Below the pieces are notes generated by a model. It searched no databases, was not told the DNA's origin, and was given only the letters and a program-made list of their open reading frames with translations. Positions 13,204 through 14,645 of a stretch of 14,645 nucleotides of DNA are shown piece after piece. This DNA is from JAHIQC01 sp964565645 (GTDB lineage Bacteria > Actinomycetota > Coriobacteriia > Anaerosomatales > JAHIQC01), in NCBI GenBank assembly GCA_964565645.1, contig CAZMFQ010000020.1:1-14645 (forward strand), given 5' to 3'. Both the position numbers and the translations under genes were made by a program. The first letter of the stretch is position 1. The number at the start of each line of letters is the position of its first letter.

Positions 13204-13785
13204 ATGTCGGAAGTGGGACGGTTGCACGTCATCGCCGGCTGCATGAGCAGCGGCAAGACGGGCGAGCTCATCAGGTTGTTGTCGCGGCACGCCGTGACGG
13301 GGGACTCCATCGTGATCTTCAAGCACAGCGTGGACTCACGCGACGGTTCCATGGCGCGCTCGCGCCTGGGGACCGAGATGGAGGCGCTGGTGGTCGAGGG
13401 GCCCGGGCAGATCGACGGCGACGGCTGTCGTGTCGTGGCCATCGAGGAGGCGCAGTTCTTTGGCGAGGGACTCGTCGAGGTGGTGCGCCGGCTTCTGCGC
13501 GAGGGGCACCTGGTGTATGTCACCGGCCTCAACCAGGACTTCCGCGGCGAGCCGTTCGGCGTGATGCCGACGCTCATGTCGCTCGCCGACGAGATCTCGA
13601 TGCTCACCGCGATCTGCCAGAAGTGCCACGGCACGGCCACGCGTACGCAGCGCATCATCGACGGTGAGCCGGCGCCGTGGGACTCGCCGCTCATCCTGGT
13701 GGGCGGGGCGGACTACTACGAGGCGCGCTGTCCCGACTGCCATGAGGTGCCGGGCCGGCCTGCCGGCGGGAGCGTCGCCTCGTGA
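13204..13785 (+). CDS. tdk: Thymidine kinase (TK1 type)
   Basis: 193 residues, the normal length. It phosphorylates thymidine to dTMP in pyrimidine salvage, in the cytoplasm as a tetramer. The P-loop is GCMSSGKT (12-19). The Walker B-like IEEAQFF (80-86) has Glu81 where most TK1 proteins have Asp; Glu82 is the expected catalytic base. The lasso and substrate loop GLNQDFRGEPFG (108-119) is clear, and the zinc site is Cys138/Cys141 (CQKC) with Cys176/Cys179 (CPDC). YYEARC is typical near the second pair. ATG 13204 has GAAGGAGA upstream; an in-frame GTG at 13165 would add 13 unneeded residues and lacks an RBS. TATGCT at 13159-13164 may be a -10 without a clear -35. Its stop overlaps the start of the PAS gene (GTGA). 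Confidence 0.95.
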   Translation: MSEVGRLHVIAGCMSSGKTGELIRLLSRHAVTGDSIVIFKHSVDSRDGSMARSRLGTEMEALVVEGPGQIDGDGCRVVAIEEAQFFGEGLVEVVRRLLREGHLVYVTGLNQDFRGEPFGVMPTLMSLADEISMLTAICQKCHGTATRTQRIIDGEPAPWDSPLILVGGADYYEARCPDCHEVPGRPAGGSVAS

Positions 13786-14513
13786 GCAACGATCGCATGG
13801 ACGGCATCCTCAAGATGCTCGAGCGTCTGCCGGTGCCCGTGGTGATCGCCAACCCGCTCACCGCCAAAGTGCTGTGGGCGAACTCCCACCTCGTGGACAT
13901 GGCGCGGGCCAAGCACCCCGACCAGCTCGTGGGGACGAGCATCCTCGACTTCGTGCAGCCACAGCAGCAGGGGATCGCTCTGGCCGACCTCGCCAAGGTG
14001 GCGCTCGGAGGCAGCCCGCCGCCGGCGATCTACGACCTGAAGCGCCTGGACGGCGAGACCGCGGCGGCGCATGTCGCCTCGATCCCGCTGCTCTTTCGCA
14101 ACCAGCCGGCGATGCTGAGTCTCGTGACCGACGTGTCCGACCGCGAGCGGCTGATCAGGGACCTTGCGGATTCCGAGGAGCGCTGGCGCACGCTGCTCGA
14201 CAACACCCCGAGCGGCATCGTGGTCGTGGTCGACGACATCGCCGCCTACGTGAACCCGGCTCTGGCCCGCGCACTCGGCTTCGAGGAGCCCGCGGATGTC
14301 ATCGGACGTGCGATCTACGACTTCATCGATCCCGAAATGCGACGTGAGGTGCGCGAGGCGAGGCGTCAGGTGATCATGACCGGTGACCCGCTTCCTGCGA
14401 CCCAGCTGCGCATGGTACGCCTTGACGGCACCGTGTTCGAGACGAGGGCCACGGTGACGCGGGTCCGCTGGGAGGGCGAGGTCGCCACCCAGACGCTCAT
14501 ACACGACCTGTAG
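13782..14513 (+). CDS. Tandem PAS-domain protein without output domain
   Basis: 243 residues. PAS1 covers about 9-118 (VPVVIANPLTAKVLWANSHL; GTSILDFVQP; LVTDVSDRERL). A short coiled linker follows (119-134, RLIRDLADSEERWRTLLDN). PAS2 covers about 135-243 (SGIVVVVDDIAAYVNPALAR; ALGFEEPADVIGRAIYDFID; RLDGTVFETRATV). The protein stops right after the second PAS, with no kinase, GGDEF, EAL or methyl-accepting region, so it must signal through a partner or bind a ligand. No heme His or flavin Cys motif is obvious, and the ligand is unknown. GTG 13782 overlaps the tdk stop; ATG 13797 is an alternative start (residue 6). A second-gene role with tdk is likely transcriptional rather than functional. 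Confidence 0.85.
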   Translation: MSNDRMDGILKMLERLPVPVVIANPLTAKVLWANSHLVDMARAKHPDQLVGTSILDFVQPQQQGIALADLAKVALGGSPPPAIYDLKRLDGETAAAHVASIPLLFRNQPAMLSLVTDVSDRERLIRDLADSEERWRTLLDNTPSGIVVVVDDIAAYVNPALARALGFEEPADVIGRAIYDFIDPEMRREVREARRQVIMTGDPLPATQLRMVRLDGTVFETRATVTRVRWEGEVATQTLIHDL

Positions 14514-14540
14514 ACGACCGCCGGACGAGTCGGCGTGCAG

Positions 14541-14645
14541 TCAGAAGGACCGCACCACCACGAGCAGGCCCACACAGGCGAGGATCGTGCCGAACACCTT
14601 GTACTCGTTGCGGCCGAGCCAGATCTTGAACGATTGCACGGCCGC
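14541..14645 (-). CDS. C-terminus of a membrane protein (partial)
   Basis: Reading leftward from the window edge, 34 residues precede a TGA stop at 14543-14541: AAVQSFKIWLGRNEYKVFG, then a hydrophobic segment (TILACVGLLVVV) and RSF. This looks like the last transmembrane helix of a membrane protein with a short tail. The family is not recognisable from this fragment. It converges on the PAS gene with 27 bases between; I see no hairpin terminator there. Confidence 0.55.
   Translation of the reverse strand, partial: AAVQSFKIWLGRNEYKVFGTILACVGLLVVVRSF

Overview
This window is GC-rich and densely coded, with GTG starts, long operons and stop/start overlaps. The layout fits a high-GC Gram-positive, most likely a deep actinobacterial (Coriobacteriia-like) or related environmental lineage. 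This rests on gene style and content: Ku/LigD end joining, a GerMN-Gmad2 lipoprotein, an actinobacterial-type Zur with a matching operator, bacteriohemerythrin, and many orphan envelope proteins. No rRNA or marker gene is present to fix the taxonomy.

Left part (1-4214). The tail of a gene ending in poly-glycine is followed by a small membrane protein and an overlapping 79-residue protein, neither recognised. These run head-on into a leftward two-gene NHEJ operon: ku, then ligD (phosphoesterase-ligase-polymerase order). The convergent genes share one CTAG for their two stop codons.

Middle part (4215-8602). Divergent from ku is a three-gene rightward cluster of unrecognised envelope proteins: a secreted protein with a C-terminal membrane anchor, a five-helix membrane protein with a PPMP-repeat tail, and a lipoprotein with a predicted lectin-like fold. 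It converges on a leftward GerMN-Gmad2 lipoprotein. A complete tRNA-Ser(GGA) with its own promoter and downstream hairpin comes next, then a single-domain bacteriohemerythrin with all seven predicted iron ligands.

Right part (8603-14645). An orphan B12-binding radical SAM enzyme precedes the most interesting unit. This is a Fur-superfamily regulator with Zur-like metal ligands, behind a promoter whose start site is covered by a perfect 13-bp inverted repeat that closely resembles an actinobacterial Zur box. It is translationally coupled to cbiM-, cbiQ- and cbiO-like genes of an ECF metal importer with no cbiN and no visible cobalamin riboswitch. I infer a Zur-controlled ECF importer whose substrate may be zinc rather than cobalt or nickel. 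Thymidine kinase and an overlapping tandem-PAS protein without an output domain follow. The window ends in the C-terminus of a leftward membrane protein.

No CRISPR array, insertion sequence, phage gene or rRNA was seen.
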